In this document: piece after piece, positions 9,931 through 19,154 of the stretch
Position numbering within the stretch: the first letter of the stretch is position 1
Layout of the letters: every line of letters begins with the position of its first letter
Assembly: GCF_019636075.1 (NCBI RefSeq)
Contig: NZ_JAHBYG010000024.1
Coordinates: 1-60,249, forward strand
Source of the DNA: Ferrovibrio sp.
Lineage (GTDB): Bacteria > Pseudomonadota > Alphaproteobacteria > Ferrovibrionales > Ferrovibrionaceae
DNA length: 60,249 nucleotides
Direction of reading: 5' to 3'
Made by a program: the position numbers and the translations under genes
The notes under the pieces: generated by a model
Database searches by the model: none
What the model was told of the DNA's origin: nothing
The model's input: only the letters and a program-made list of their open reading frames with translations

Positions 9931-10020
9931 GTCATGCCCGTACTTGTTACGGGCATCCATTGTTGAACAGCTTTGCGGCGTCAGGCATGGACCCTCGCAA
10001 CAAGTGCGAGGCTGACGATT
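9931..10020. repeat. Palindromic intergenic repeat, copy 2 (two stem-loop modules)
   Basis: Two hairpin modules: GTCATGCCCGTACTTGTTACGGG..CATCC (9931-9961) and CATGGACCCTCGCAACAAGTG..CGAG-CTGACGATT (9986-10020). The second is nearly identical to the reverse complement of 53781-53814. It lies between convergent genes (flippase and aminotransferase), where it may act as a bidirectional terminator. Such pairs are widespread in alphaproteobacterial genomes. Confidence 0.7.
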
Positions 10021-10046
10021 GAAAGCCCTCTAGTGAATTTGGCCGC

Positions 10047-11162
10047 CTAAACACTGGCCCTTACGGCCGCGATCACCTGGTCCACCTGGGCGTCGGATAG
10101 CTGCGGAAACATCGGCAGGCTGATCACGCGCAAGGCGGCCGCCTCGGTGCGCTTCAGGCCACCCACACCCAGCGGCACGCGGCCCAGATAGGCCGGCTGC
10201 AGATGTACCGGCACCGGATAATGCACCAGCGTGCTCACGCCGCGCTCGCTCAGTTTGGTGCGCAGGGCCTCGCGGTTTTCGGTTTCGATCACGTATTGAT
10301 GGTACACCGGCATGGCGCCGGGCCGGGTGCGCGGCAGGCTGATCGCCTTCACATCGGCCAGGCCGGCATCGTAACGCGCGGCGATGGCGCGGCGGCGGTC
10401 GGTATCGACCTGCAACCGCGTCAGCTTCACCCGCAGGATGGCGGCTTGCAGCGGATCGAGCCGGCTGTTCATGCCGCTGATGGCGCTCACATAGCGCTCG
10501 CGCCAGCCATATTCGCGCAACTCGCGCAGCCGGGCATCCAATGCGGCATCGTCGGTGGTGATGATGCCGCCATCGCCGATGGCGCCGAGATTCTTGGTGG
10601 GATACAGGCTGTAGGCGGAAAGCTTGCCCCAATGGCCGATGCCGATGCCGTTCAGCCTGGCGCCATGCGCCTGCGAGCCGTCTTCCAGGATGGCGAGGCC
10701 ATGCTTTTCGGCGATGGCGGCAATCGCCGGCATGTCGGCGGCCTGGCCGTAGAGATGCACCGGGATGATGGCTTTCGGCCTGGCGGCAGTTGCGGGCCAG
10801 GCGTTCAGCGTGGCTTCCAGTTGCGCCGGATCCAGGCCATAGCTGGCATCCACATCCAGCAGCAAAGCCTGTGCGCCGGTGAGTTCGATGGCGGCCACGG
10901 TGGCGACGGCGGTGTGCGAGACGGTGATGACGCAATCGCCGGGGCCGATATCCAGCGCACGCAGCGCCAGGATCAATGCATCGGTGCCGCTGGCCACGGC
11001 AATGCCATGGCGGGCATCGGCGAAGGCGGCGAATTCGCGCTCGAAGGCTGCCACTTCCTCGCCCAGGATATAGCGCCCGCCATCCAGCACACGCTGGATC
11101 GCGGCATCGATTTCGGCGCGCTGCGCCAGATAGCCGGCCTTCGGATCGGTCTGCGGAATCAT
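10047..11162 (-). CDS. DegT/DnrJ/EryC1-family sugar aminotransferase
   Basis: 371 residues, PLP enzyme that aminates a nucleotide-linked keto-sugar. The PLP lysine is in SLYPTKNLGAIGDGG; the ring-contacting acidic residue is in ILEDGSQAHGA; AVASGTDALILAL binds phosphate. It follows the NAD-dependent epimerase gene by 12 bases on the same strand, so the pair probably makes an amino sugar for the glycan built by the neighbouring glycosyltransferases. Which sugar position is aminated is not predictable. Confidence 0.88.
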   Translation of the reverse strand: MIPQTDPKAGYLAQRAEIDAAIQRVLDGGRYILGEEVAAFEREFAAFADARHGIAVASGTDALILALRALDIGPGDCVITVSHTAVATVAAIELTGAQALLLDVDASYGLDPAQLEATLNAWPATAARPKAIIPVHLYGQAADMPAIAAIAEKHGLAILEDGSQAHGARLNGIGIGHWGKLSAYSLYPTKNLGAIGDGGIITTDDAALDARLRELREYGWRERYVSAISGMNSRLDPLQAAILRVKLTRLQVDTDRRRAIAARYDAGLADVKAISLPRTRPGAMPVYHQYVIETENREALRTKLSERGVSTLVHYPVPVHLQPAYLGRVPLGVGGLKRTEAAALRVISLPMFPQLSDAQVDQVIAAVRASV

Positions 11163-11174
11163 CGTGTGTTTGCC

Positions 11175-12167
11175 TTACAGATAGAACGCCGTATTGGCGT
11201 GATAGAATTCAAGCGTGCGCAGCAGGCCGTCTTCCAGGCTGAAACGTGGCTGCCAGCCGCTGGCAGTGCGGAAGGCGCTGTCGTCGCAATAATAATCGCC
11301 GATGTCGATCTTCTTGCGTTCGGCGGGAAATTCCTTGCGCAGGAAACGGCCAGACCCGGCCAGCTTCACCAGCAGGTCGGCCAGGTCGTCCAGAGTGATC
11401 GAGGGATGCCCGCCGATATTGTAGACCTTGCCGATGGTGGCTTCGGCCTGGGCGCAATGCAGCGCCGCTTCCACCAGATCTTCCACATAGCTGAAATCGC
11501 GCCGCTGGGTGCCGCCCCATACTTCGAAGGTGCCATTCTCGATCACATGGCGGATCCAGATGCCGAGGAAGGTCTGCTTGGCATCGCGGATACGCATGCG
11601 CGGACCATACACGTTGGTCAGCCGCAGCGCGGTGATCGGCATGCCATACACCTTGGCATACAGCGTGTGATACTGCTCGGCGGCCAGCTTGTGGATGCCG
11701 TTTATGTCGGGCGGGTTGAGCGGATGGTTTTCATCCACCGGCAGATAGCGCGGCGCGCCGTAGAATTGCCGGGTGCTGGAAAACACCATGCGGGCTGTCG
11801 GGTTCACGCGCCGCACCAGTTCGATGAAGCGCAGATTGGCCACCTGGTTCAGCGCCATGTCTTCCAGCGGCTGCTGCATCGAATCCATATGCGAGGTCTG
11901 CCCCGCGAAGTTGAAAATCACCTTCGCGGCGGCCACGGCTTGCTGGATGGCATTGTCGGCGCCGATATCGGCCTCGATCAGCGCGATCGGCCGCGATGGC
12001 TGCGAGAGGTTGTAGGGATTGGCGCCATAGCCCGCCAGCATGCGGTCCACCACCGTTACCTCGGCGCCCAGATCGGCCAGCCGCCGCGCCAGGTTGGATC
12101 CGATGAAGCCCGCGCCGCCGGTGACCAACACCGGCAGGCCACGCCAGAATGCAGAATCGTAAGCCAT
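11175..12167 (-). CDS. NAD-dependent sugar epimerase/dehydratase (SDR)
   Basis: About 330 residues, extended SDR fold. The NAD-binding VLVTGGAGFIGSNLARRL is intact, and VFSSTRQFYG supplies the Ser/Thr region. At the place of the usual YxxxK the sequence is INGIHKLAAEQ, so the lysine is kept but the tyrosine position is Asn. A family of sugar SDRs with (D)VNGINK is known to me, so this may be a natural subgroup. The start chosen is the ATG at 12167 (MAYDSAFW); a GTG at 12185 is also possible. It lies upstream of the aminotransferase. Confidence 0.8.
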   Translation of the reverse strand: MAYDSAFWRGLPVLVTGGAGFIGSNLARRLADLGAEVTVVDRMLAGYGANPYNLSQPSRPIALIEADIGADNAIQQAVAAAKVIFNFAGQTSHMDSMQQPLEDMALNQVANLRFIELVRRVNPTARMVFSSTRQFYGAPRYLPVDENHPLNPPDINGIHKLAAEQYHTLYAKVYGMPITALRLTNVYGPRMRIRDAKQTFLGIWIRHVIENGTFEVWGGTQRRDFSYVEDLVEAALHCAQAEATIGKVYNIGGHPSITLDDLADLLVKLAGSGRFLRKEFPAERKKIDIGDYYCDDSAFRTASGWQPRFSLEDGLLRTLEFYHANTAFYL

Positions 12168-12355
12168 GTTGACTGCCACCGACACTCTCTCAAGCCTGGC
12201 TGTGCGGCCAGGCGCATTGCGTATACCCCGGCTGGGGTAACTGCCTTACAACAGGGGCTGATTATGGCGCTATTAGGGCATTAAATGCCAGGGCTGGGGC
12301 CGAATGGCCATGCCCGCTCTTGAATAGAACCGCCGGGCACGGCAAAGTGCCGCCG

Positions 12356-12748
12356 ATGCTTTGCCCCTGGAAGATATCCCGCCGAACCATCGCAACGATG
12401 GGCCTGGCCGCCATCGGCATGTTCGGCCTTTCCGGCTGTGCCAGCCAGGGGCTGACCGATCCCTATTTCATCACGGTGGCCAATCAGACCGTGGACAAGC
12501 AGACCCAGCAGGCGCTGTTCTCGATCTGCTACAACAAGGTGCTGCATACGCCGGAATCCCTCACCGCCCTGGTGCGCCAGCATTGCGCCAATCCGCAATT
12601 GCGCTACAACGGCAGCGACCTGGAGCGCTGCTCGCTCTCGGCGCCGGCCCGGGCCACCTATGCCTGCACCGCGATCAGCCGCACGGCGGCCGAGGCAAAG
12701 CCCAACCTGCCGGAATCAGACAACTTCTCTGGCGCAATCATCTTTTGA
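12356..12748 (+). CDS. Small lipoprotein of unknown function
   Basis: About 130 residues with a lipoprotein signal (IGMFGLSGC, lipobox Cys at about residue 33). The mature part has several cysteines (ICYNKVL, HCANPQL, ERCSLS, YACTAI) that could form disulfides in the periplasm. The ATG at 12356 is preferred; a TTG at 12320 is in frame. It lies just upstream of the O-antigen ligase gene and may share its transcript. No named family was recognised. Confidence 0.65.
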   Translation: MLCPWKISRRTIATMGLAAIGMFGLSGCASQGLTDPYFITVANQTVDKQTQQALFSICYNKVLHTPESLTALVRQHCANPQLRYNGSDLERCSLSAPARATYACTAISRTAAEAKPNLPESDNFSGAIIF

Positions 12749-12771
12749 AGCTACAGCCCAGAGCATAGGCC

Positions 12772-14016
12772 GTGCATATCGAAATCCGCAAAACGCTTCT
12801 GGCCTGTCCTGTCGCCCTCACGATGGCGGGCGCCTGCCTGATGGTGCCGCTTTCGGCGCCTGGCCTGGCGCCGCTGGCCGGGCTGGGCGGATTGGCCGCC
12901 TGGATATTGCTGGCCCGTGCCGGCCTGTTGCGCCAGGCCATGCTGCTGCCGGCCAGCCTGATCCTGTTCGGCATTCTGCTGCTGGCTTTTGCCAGCGCGC
13001 TCTGGGCGGTGGATCCCAAGGGCAGCCTGGAGGCCATACGCGGCATCAGCGCGGTGGGGATTGCCGTGATTGGCCTGCTGGCTGCGGCCAGCCTGGCACC
13101 GGTTGGCGGTTTCGCTCCGGTGGCCGACCCGGAAGAGGCGGCCTTGCTGCCCAGGGTGATAATCTGGTGCTACTTGCTGCTGGCAGGTTTTCTGCTTGTC
13201 GAATATGGCAGCCACGGCGCCATCCGTCGCAGCCTGGAGGGGCTGTTGCGGGCCAGCCCCGAGCTATGGACGGCCGGCATGCTGAATCGCGCCAACGTGG
13301 CCGCCTGCCTGCTGGTCTGGCCGGCCGCTTTCGCTGCCCGCGCCAGCGGCCTGCCGCGGATTGCCTTCGGCATCCTGGTGGCCGTGGTGGCGCTCGGCTA
13401 TGTCAGCGATCAGGTGACGGCGCTGCCGGCTATCCTGTGGGGCCTGCTGATGGCGCTGGCGGTTTATGCGCTGGGCCGCATCGCCGTGCATTTCCTGGCC
13501 GGCAGCGCGGTGTTGGGCACGCTGATATTTCCCTGGCTGCCGGGCTGGCTGTTCACCGCCGAGGGGGTGACAAGCTGGATGCCGGAATTGCGCTTCTCGA
13601 TGTTTCACCGGCTGCACATTTGGGAATTCGCCGCCGCCCGCATCGCCGAGAAGCCCTGGCTGGGCTGGGGCCTGGATGGTTCGCGTGCGCTGCCTGGCGG
13701 CGAAACCGTATTCTACGGCAAGGCCACCTATATGCCGAACCATCCGCATAACGGTGTGCTGCATATCTGGCTCGAACTGGGCGTGCCGGGCGCGCTGCTG
13801 TTACTGGCTTTGCAAGTGCTGATCTGGCGCGCGCTGCTCAATCCGGCGCTGGACCGCACGGCACGGGCCGCTGCCTGCGGCCTTTATGCCACCGGCCTGG
13901 TGCATTTCGGCATCGCCTTCGGCATCTGGCAGAATTGGTGGGTGGGCCTGCTGGGCCTGTCCGCCGCCGCCATGATCCTGATGGCGCGCGGCGTATCCGC
14001 CGGCAAAACCCTTTAA
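12772..14016 (+). CDS. O-antigen ligase family (WaaL/Wzy-like) membrane protein
   Basis: 414 residues, starting with GTG. About ten to twelve membrane segments with the family pattern: a large periplasmic loop and the conserved PNHPHNGVLHIWLELGVPG, where HxxN..L..G is the hallmark of O-antigen ligases. The segment WEFAAARIAEKPWLGWG before it is also typical. The enzyme would join a polymer from undecaprenyl diphosphate to lipid A-core or to another acceptor. It closes the glycan region. Confidence 0.85.
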   Translation: MHIEIRKTLLACPVALTMAGACLMVPLSAPGLAPLAGLGGLAAWILLARAGLLRQAMLLPASLILFGILLLAFASALWAVDPKGSLEAIRGISAVGIAVIGLLAAASLAPVGGFAPVADPEEAALLPRVIIWCYLLLAGFLLVEYGSHGAIRRSLEGLLRASPELWTAGMLNRANVAACLLVWPAAFAARASGLPRIAFGILVAVVALGYVSDQVTALPAILWGLLMALAVYALGRIAVHFLAGSAVLGTLIFPWLPGWLFTAEGVTSWMPELRFSMFHRLHIWEFAAARIAEKPWLGWGLDGSRALPGGETVFYGKATYMPNHPHNGVLHIWLELGVPGALLLLALQVLIWRALLNPALDRTARAAACGLYATGLVHFGIAFGIWQNWWVGLLGLSAAAMILMARGVSAGKTL

Positions 14017-14031
14017 AAAACCGCCAGCGCC

Positions 14032-15099
14032 TTAATGAATATTCCGGCCGCTTTCGCGGTCGTAGAGATGCACCTGCGCCATGTCGGCCACCAGGCTGGG
14101 GCGGCTGTTGTCGTGGAAGCCGGCGGTGCTGGGCAGGCGCACCACCACATCGGTGCCAGCGATCTTGCCATGCAGCAGGGTGTCGGCGCCCAGCTCCTCG
14201 GCCACATCCACCGCCAGGGTGAATTGTGCGCCCTGGCCCGGCTGCGCCACATGCATATTCTCGGGCCGGATTCCCAGGATATAGGCACCGGCCGGCGTGC
14301 CGCGCAGCCGCTCGGGCAAGGCAAGGCTGGTACCGTCATCCAGCACGGCCTGGCCGGCTTCCACTTTGCAGGGCACGAAATTCATCGGCGGGCTGCCGAT
14401 GAAGCCGCCCACATAGGTGGTGGCGGGATTGGAATACACTTCCGCCGGGCTGCCGATCTGTTCGGCGCGGCCCTGGTTCATCACGATCAGGCGGTCGGCC
14501 AGGGTCATGGCTTCCACCTGATCGTGGGTCACGTAGATCGAGGTGACGCCCAGCTGTTGATGCAGGCGTTTGATCTCCAGCCGCATCTGCACGCGCAGCT
14601 TGGCATCGAGATTCGACAGCGGCTCGTCGAACAGGAACACGCTGGGTTCGCGCACGATGGCGCGACCCATCGCCACGCGCTGGCGCTGGCCGCCGGAAAG
14701 CTCGCGCGGGCGGCGTTGCAGATAGGGCTGCAATTGCAGGATATCGGCGGCGCGGTCCACGCGCTTCTGGATATCTGCCTTGCTCATGCCGCGGATGCGC
14801 AGGCCATAAGAGATATTCTCGAACACGCTCATATGCGGGTAGAGCGCATAATTCTGGAACACCATGGCGATGTCGCGGTCGCGCGGCTCGATATCGTTCA
14901 CCACGCGGTCGCCGATGCCGATGCTGCCCTCGGTGATGGCTTCCAGGCCGGCGATCATGCGCAGCAGGGTGGATTTGCCGCAGCCCGATGGGCCGACGAT
15001 GACAATGAATTCGCCATCCTTGATCTCGATATCCACGCCATGGATAACGCGGATTGAGCCGTAATTCTTCTTCACGCCTTGCAGCGAAACCTTAGCCAT
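14032..15099 (-). CDS. ugpC: sn-Glycerol-3-phosphate ABC transporter ATPase UgpC
   Basis: 355 residues, MalK/UgpC-type ATPase. Walker [10 protein letters not shown], signature [14 protein letters not shown], Walker [16 protein letters not shown], then an OB-type regulatory domain ([11 protein letters not shown]). It ends the ugpBAEC operon, 6 bases after ugpE. In this family the ATPase can serve several sugar importers. The specificity call rests on the co-encoded binding protein. Confidence 0.9.
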   Translation of the reverse strand: MAKVSLQGVKKNYGSIRVIHGVDIEIKDGEFIVIVGPSGCGKSTLLRMIAGLEAITEGSIGIGDRVVNDIEPRDRDIAMVFQNYALYPHMSVFENISYGLRIRGMSKADIQKRVDRAADILQLQPYLQRRPRELSGGQRQRVAMGRAIVREPSVFLFDEPLSNLDAKLRVQMRLEIKRLHQQLGVTSIYVTHDQVEAMTLADRLIVMNQGRAEQIGSPAEVYSNPATTYVGGFIGSPPMNFVPCKVEAGQAVLDDGTSLALPERLRGTPAGAYILGIRPENMHVAQPGQGAQFTLAVDVAEELGADTLLHGKIAGTDVVVRLPSTAGFHDNSRPSLVADMAQVHLYDRESGRNIH

Positions 15100-15105
15100 G
15101 GCGGA

Positions 15106-15963
15106 TTACTTCTCCGTTTCCACGAGACCCTTGACGAACCAACGCTGCATCAGCAGCACCACGGCCACCGGCGGCAACAGCGCCAGCACCGCCATGCCCA
15201 TGATCACCGGCCATTCATAGAAGGCATCAGGTGCGCGGATCAGGCGGCCGATGGCCAGCACGATGGTTTGATACTGGTAGTCGGATGCGATCAGCAGCGG
15301 CCACAGATACTGGTTCCAGCCATAGATGAACTGGATCACGAACATCGCGGCGATGCTGGTGCGGCTCAGCGGCACCAGCACATCCCAGAAAAACCGCATC
15401 GGGCCGGCGCCGTCGATACGCGCGGCTTCCACCAGTTCGTCGGGCACGGTCATGAAGAATTGCCGGAACAGGAAGGTGGCGGTGGCCGATGCGATCAGCG
15501 GCAGCACCAGGCCGGTATAGGTATCCAGCAGGCCCAGATCGGCCACGATCTTGTAGGTGGGGATGATGCGCACTTCCACCGGCAGCATCAGGGTGATGAA
15601 GATCATCCAGAAAAAGAAATTGCGCAGCGGAAAACGGAAATACACGATGGCGAAGGCGGATAGCAGCGAGATCACGATTTTGCCCACCGCGATCGATATC
15701 GCCATGATCATGCTGTTGCCCAGCAGCACAATGGCCGGCGTGGCGCCGCTCACGCCCACCATCTGCGGTCCGTCGAACAAAGCCTTGGCGGTGTTGGTCA
15801 GCAACTCGGCGCCCGGCAGCAGCGGCATCGGCGCCTGCGACAGACCCTCGATGGTATGCGAGGCGGCGATCACCGCCAGGTAGATCGGGAAGGCGACGAT
15901 GAATATCGCCGCCAGCAGGATGAGGTGGCCGATCATGTCGGCTATGGGGCGGCGCTCGATCAT
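15106..15963 (-). CDS. ugpE: sn-Glycerol-3-phosphate ABC transporter permease UgpE
   Basis: 285 residues, six membrane segments, with the permease EAA-loop VEAARIDGAGPMRFFWDVLVPLS that contacts UgpC. The start overlaps the ugpA stop (ATGA). Together with UgpA it forms the translocation channel for glycerol-3-phosphate or glycerophosphodiesters. Confidence 0.9.
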   Translation of the reverse strand: MIERRPIADMIGHLILLAAIFIVAFPIYLAVIAASHTIEGLSQAPMPLLPGAELLTNTAKALFDGPQMVGVSGATPAIVLLGNSMIMAISIAVGKIVISLLSAFAIVYFRFPLRNFFFWMIFITLMLPVEVRIIPTYKIVADLGLLDTYTGLVLPLIASATATFLFRQFFMTVPDELVEAARIDGAGPMRFFWDVLVPLSRTSIAAMFVIQFIYGWNQYLWPLLIASDYQYQTIVLAIGRLIRAPDAFYEWPVIMGMAVLALLPPVAVVLLMQRWFVKGLVETEK

Positions 15964-16844
15964 CAGTAATGCACTTTGCGCTCGATATAGCGGAACTGAA
16001 CCACCGTAAGGCCGATCACGATGGCCATCAGGATCACCGATTGCGCGGCAGAGCCGCCCAGATCCTGCGCCTCGAAGCCATCGTACCAGACCTTGTAGAC
16101 CAGGATTTCGGTGGATTTGGCGGGGCCGCCGCGGGTGAGCGAATGCACCACGCCGAAGGTTTCGAAGAAGGCATAGACCACATTCACCACGATGAGGAAG
16201 AACAGCGTGGGCGACAGCAGCGGAAACACGATGGTCCAGAACCGGCGGAACGGTCCGGCGCCGTCGATGGCGGCAGCCTCGATCAGCGATTTCGGAATCG
16301 CCTGCAGGCCGGCCAGGAAGAACAGGAAATTATAGCTGATCTGTTTCCAGGTGGCGGCCACCACGATCACGAACATCGCCTGGTTGCCGTTGAGATGGAA
16401 ATTCCAGTTCACGCCCATCTGGCCGAGCAGCCAGGCGAATACGCCGGGCCCGGGCAGGAACACGAAGCCCCACAGCGCGCCGGCCACGGCAGGCGCCACG
16501 GCATAGGGCCAGATCAGCAGGGTTTTATAGACCATGGTGCCGCGGATCAGGCGGTCGGCGGTCACGGCGAGCAGCAGCGAAATGCTCAGGCCCAGCACCG
16601 CGACCAGCGTGCTGAACAAAGCCGTCACCTTGAAGGAATTGGCGTAGTATTCGTCCTCGAACAGAAGCTGGAAATTCTCCAGCCCGACGAAATAGCTGGT
16701 GGTGCCGAAGGCATCCTCGCGCAGCACCGACTGCACGACGGCCTGGCTGGCTGGCCAGAAGAAAAAGACCAGCGTGATCGCTATCTGCGGGGCGACCAGC
16801 AGATAGGGCAGGAAGCGGTTTTGAAAGACGACGCGTTTTTCCAT
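15963..16844 (-). CDS. ugpA: sn-Glycerol-3-phosphate ABC transporter permease UgpA
   Basis: About 293 residues, six membrane segments, EAA-loop [21 protein letters not shown]. The ATG at 16844 ([17 protein letters not shown]) is preferred; a TTG nine bases earlier is in frame. No strong ribosome binding site is seen, and a hairpin lies just upstream between ugpB and this gene, so its expression is probably lower than that of the binding protein. Confidence 0.9.
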   Translation of the reverse strand: MEKRVVFQNRFLPYLLVAPQIAITLVFFFWPASQAVVQSVLREDAFGTTSYFVGLENFQLLFEDEYYANSFKVTALFSTLVAVLGLSISLLLAVTADRLIRGTMVYKTLLIWPYAVAPAVAGALWGFVFLPGPGVFAWLLGQMGVNWNFHLNGNQAMFVIVVAATWKQISYNFLFFLAGLQAIPKSLIEAAAIDGAGPFRRFWTIVFPLLSPTLFFLIVVNVVYAFFETFGVVHSLTRGGPAKSTEILVYKVWYDGFEAQDLGGSAAQSVILMAIVIGLTVVQFRYIERKVHY

Positions 16845-16857
16845 GGCGGACAAAGAA

Positions 16858-16891
16858 AAGCCCGCGCCTCATAAAGTCAAGGCGCGGGCTT
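16858..16891 (-). terminator. Hairpin between ugpB and ugpA (partial terminator)
   Basis: Perfect 12-base inverted repeat (AAGCCCGCGCCT / AGGCGCGGGCTT) with a 10-base loop, read on the minus strand after ugpB and followed by CTTTTC. It fits an intra-operon terminator or mRNA-stabilising stem that makes binding protein more abundant than the membrane subunits. Confidence 0.75.
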
Positions 16892-16915
16892 CCTCATTCG
16901 GTGCGGATTAAACGG

Positions 16916-18283
16916 TTACGAGCGCTTGGCGTCGCGCTCGAACTGGCGGAGCAGGCGGTTGCCACGCTCCACGGCGGTGTCGAGCGCTTCCTTGGGCGAC
17001 TTCTTGCCCGACCAGACGGCTTCCATTTCCTCATCCATCACGTCGCGGATCTGCACGAAATTCCCCAGGCGCAGGCCCTTGGAATTGGCGGTCGGGGGCT
17101 TGATCGCCATCTGCTGCACCGAGGTGTCGGTGCCCGGGTTGGCGGCGTAGAAGCCCTGCGCCTTGGTGGTTTCGTAGGCCATCGAGGTGATCGGCAGATA
17201 GCCGGTCACCTTATGCCACCACACCTGGTTCTCGGTCGAGCTCAGGTAATCGAAGAACTGGGCCACGCCCTTGTATTCCTCGGCCTTGTGCTTGGCCAAC
17301 ACCCACAGCGAAGCGCCGCCGATGATCGAGTTCTGCGGCGCGCCCTGCACGTCGCTGTAATAGGGCAGCATGGCGATGCCCCACTTGAACTTGGCGCCAC
17401 GGGCAAAGGTGGCATAGCCGGCCGAACTTTCCATGTGGATGGCGCATTCGCCCGAGACGAACTTGGCGTTCGGCTCGTTCTTGCGGCCGCCATACACCAT
17501 CAGGCCTTCCTTCATCCAGCCGGCCAGGTTGGAGATATGGCGCACATGCAGCGGGCTGTTGAACATCAGCTCGGTGTCGAAGCCATCGAAGCCGTTGGAC
17601 TTGCTGGCGAACGGCACGTTATGCAGCGTGGAGAAATTCTCCAGCTGAATCCAGGTCTGCCAGTTGCTCTGGAACGGGCAGGTGGAGCCGGAAGCCTTCA
17701 GCTTGCGCAGCACCGGCTCGAATTCCTGCCAGGTACGCGGCGGCTTGTTCGGATCAAGGCCGGCCTTCTCGAAGGCGTCCTTGTTGTAATACATCACCGG
17801 CGTGGAGGAATTGAACGGATAGGACAGCATCTTGCCGTCCGACGTGCTGTAATAGCCGGTGACGGCGGAGATATAGCTGCCCGGATCGAACTTGAAGCCG
17901 TTCTGGGCCATCAATTCGTAAACCGGCTTGATGGCGGCGCGCGAGGCCATCATGGTGCCGGTGCCGACTTCGAAAACCTGCACGATATGCGGGCCCTTGC
18001 CGGCGCGATAGGCGGCCATGGCGGCGGTCAGCGTTTCCGGATAGCTGCCCTTGTTGACGGCAACCACCTTGTATTTGTCCTGGCCCTTGTTGAAGCCATC
18101 GGCAATCTCGTTCACGCGCTCGTTCAGCGCGCCGGTCATCGCATGCCACCATTGCAGCTCGATGCGGTTCTGGGCCTGGGCCAGGGCGGACGAGGCGGAG
18201 CCTGCCACAAGGGCGCCACCCACCAGCAAGGCCATTGCCAGCTTGCTGACGGCCGGGCGAGCGGAAATCCGTTCGGTTTTCAT
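16916..18283 (-). CDS. ugpB: sn-Glycerol-3-phosphate binding protein UgpB
   Basis: 455-residue periplasmic solute-binding protein with a Sec signal peptide (KLAMALLVGGALVAGSASSALA). The mature start IELQWWHAMTGALNERVNEIADGFN and PVMYYNKDAFEKAGLDP, KPPRTWQEF are the UgpB pattern. First gene of the ugpBAEC operon. In many bacteria this system belongs to the phosphate-starvation response; no clear Pho box was identified in the upstream gap. Confidence 0.93.
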   Translation of the reverse strand: MKTERISARPAVSKLAMALLVGGALVAGSASSALAQAQNRIELQWWHAMTGALNERVNEIADGFNKGQDKYKVVAVNKGSYPETLTAAMAAYRAGKGPHIVQVFEVGTGTMMASRAAIKPVYELMAQNGFKFDPGSYISAVTGYYSTSDGKMLSYPFNSSTPVMYYNKDAFEKAGLDPNKPPRTWQEFEPVLRKLKASGSTCPFQSNWQTWIQLENFSTLHNVPFASKSNGFDGFDTELMFNSPLHVRHISNLAGWMKEGLMVYGGRKNEPNAKFVSGECAIHMESSAGYATFARGAKFKWGIAMLPYYSDVQGAPQNSIIGGASLWVLAKHKAEEYKGVAQFFDYLSSTENQVWWHKVTGYLPITSMAYETTKAQGFYAANPGTDTSVQQMAIKPPTANSKGLRLGNFVQIRDVMDEEMEAVWSGKKSPKEALDTAVERGNRLLRQFERDAKRS

Positions 18284-18315
18284 CGTATTGTCTCCAATGC
18301 TATTTTCCCACCCCG

Positions 18316-18341
18316 GGTCGGGGAAGCCCGACCTTATATTT
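18316..18341. other. Short hairpin in the ugpB / metallopeptidase intergenic gap
   Basis: GGTCGGG-GAAG-CCCGACC followed on the plus strand by TTATATTTT, in the 115-base divergent gap. It may form in the ugpB leader on the minus strand. Function is uncertain. Confidence 0.35.
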
Positions 18342-18398
18342 TGCGTACCGCGTCAGTTCCGCGTCCGCTTGATGACAGTTATATGACAGGGCCAGCCG

Positions 18399-19148
18399 GT
18401 GACCAAGGGTTATTCGCATACAATCGAACTCACCGCAGACGGTATCCGGCTGGATGGCGAGACCTATCCTTTTATGTTGCGGCGCGATGCCCGCGCCCGG
18501 CGCATGCTGTTGCGGGTAATGCCCTCTGATGGTGCCGTGGTGCTGGTGCTGCCGCGCAATGCGTCGCGCCGGGCGGGCGAGGTTTTTCTGGCTGAACAGG
18601 CGGGCTGGATCGCCGCGCGTCAGGCCGAAAGGCAGGCGTTGCGGGTGGGTTTGCCGGCCTGGGCCGATGGCGGCAGCCTGCCTTACCTAGGGGAAAGACT
18701 GCCGATTCGGCATCGACCAGAGGCGCGCGGTCGCGGCGCGGTCTGGCTTGAGGATGGGGCCGTGCATGTTTCGGGCGAGGCGGCGCATCTGCAGCGCCGG
18801 CTGCGCGACTGGCTGATTCGCCAGGCCCGCCAGCGCGTGGCGGATGAGGTGCAGGATGCCACGCTGCGGGCCGGCGTGCGCGCGGCGCGGATCAGTCTGC
18901 GCGATACCACCAGCCGCTGGGGCAGTTGCTCCTCCACCGGCACGTTGTCGTTTTCCTGGCGGCTGATCATGGCTCCGCCACCGGTGCTGCGCTATCTGGT
19001 GGCCCATGAAGTGGCGCATCTGCGCCACATGGATCATGGCGCGGGCTTCTGGGGCCTGGTGGCCAGCCTGCTGGGCGGCGAAGCGGACATGCGGGCCGCC
19101 AAGGCTTGGCTGCGCCGCCATGGTGCCGCCCTGCATCTGGAAGGCTGA
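18399..19148 (+). CDS. YgjP-like M48-type metallopeptidase (DUF45)
   Basis: 249 residues from a GTG start. The zinc motif HEVAHLRHMDHG (HExxH plus a further His) and the upstream ISLRDTTSRWGSCSSTGTLSFSW are exactly the YgjP/SprT-like DUF45 pattern. A cytosolic metal-dependent peptidase; a physiological substrate is not established for the family. The MFS gene follows 6 bases after its stop, suggesting co-transcription. Confidence 0.9.
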   Translation: MTKGYSHTIELTADGIRLDGETYPFMLRRDARARRMLLRVMPSDGAVVLVLPRNASRRAGEVFLAEQAGWIAARQAERQALRVGLPAWADGGSLPYLGERLPIRHRPEARGRGAVWLEDGAVHVSGEAAHLQRRLRDWLIRQARQRVADEVQDATLRAGVRAARISLRDTTSRWGSCSSTGTLSFSWRLIMAPPPVLRYLVAHEVAHLRHMDHGAGFWGLVASLLGGEADMRAAKAWLRRHGAALHLEG

Positions 19149-19154
19149 CGGCGC

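Noticed and set aside
10203..12284. 693-codon plus-strand frame over aminotransferase and epimerase
   Set aside because: Antisense to two conserved enzymes, no recognisable domain.
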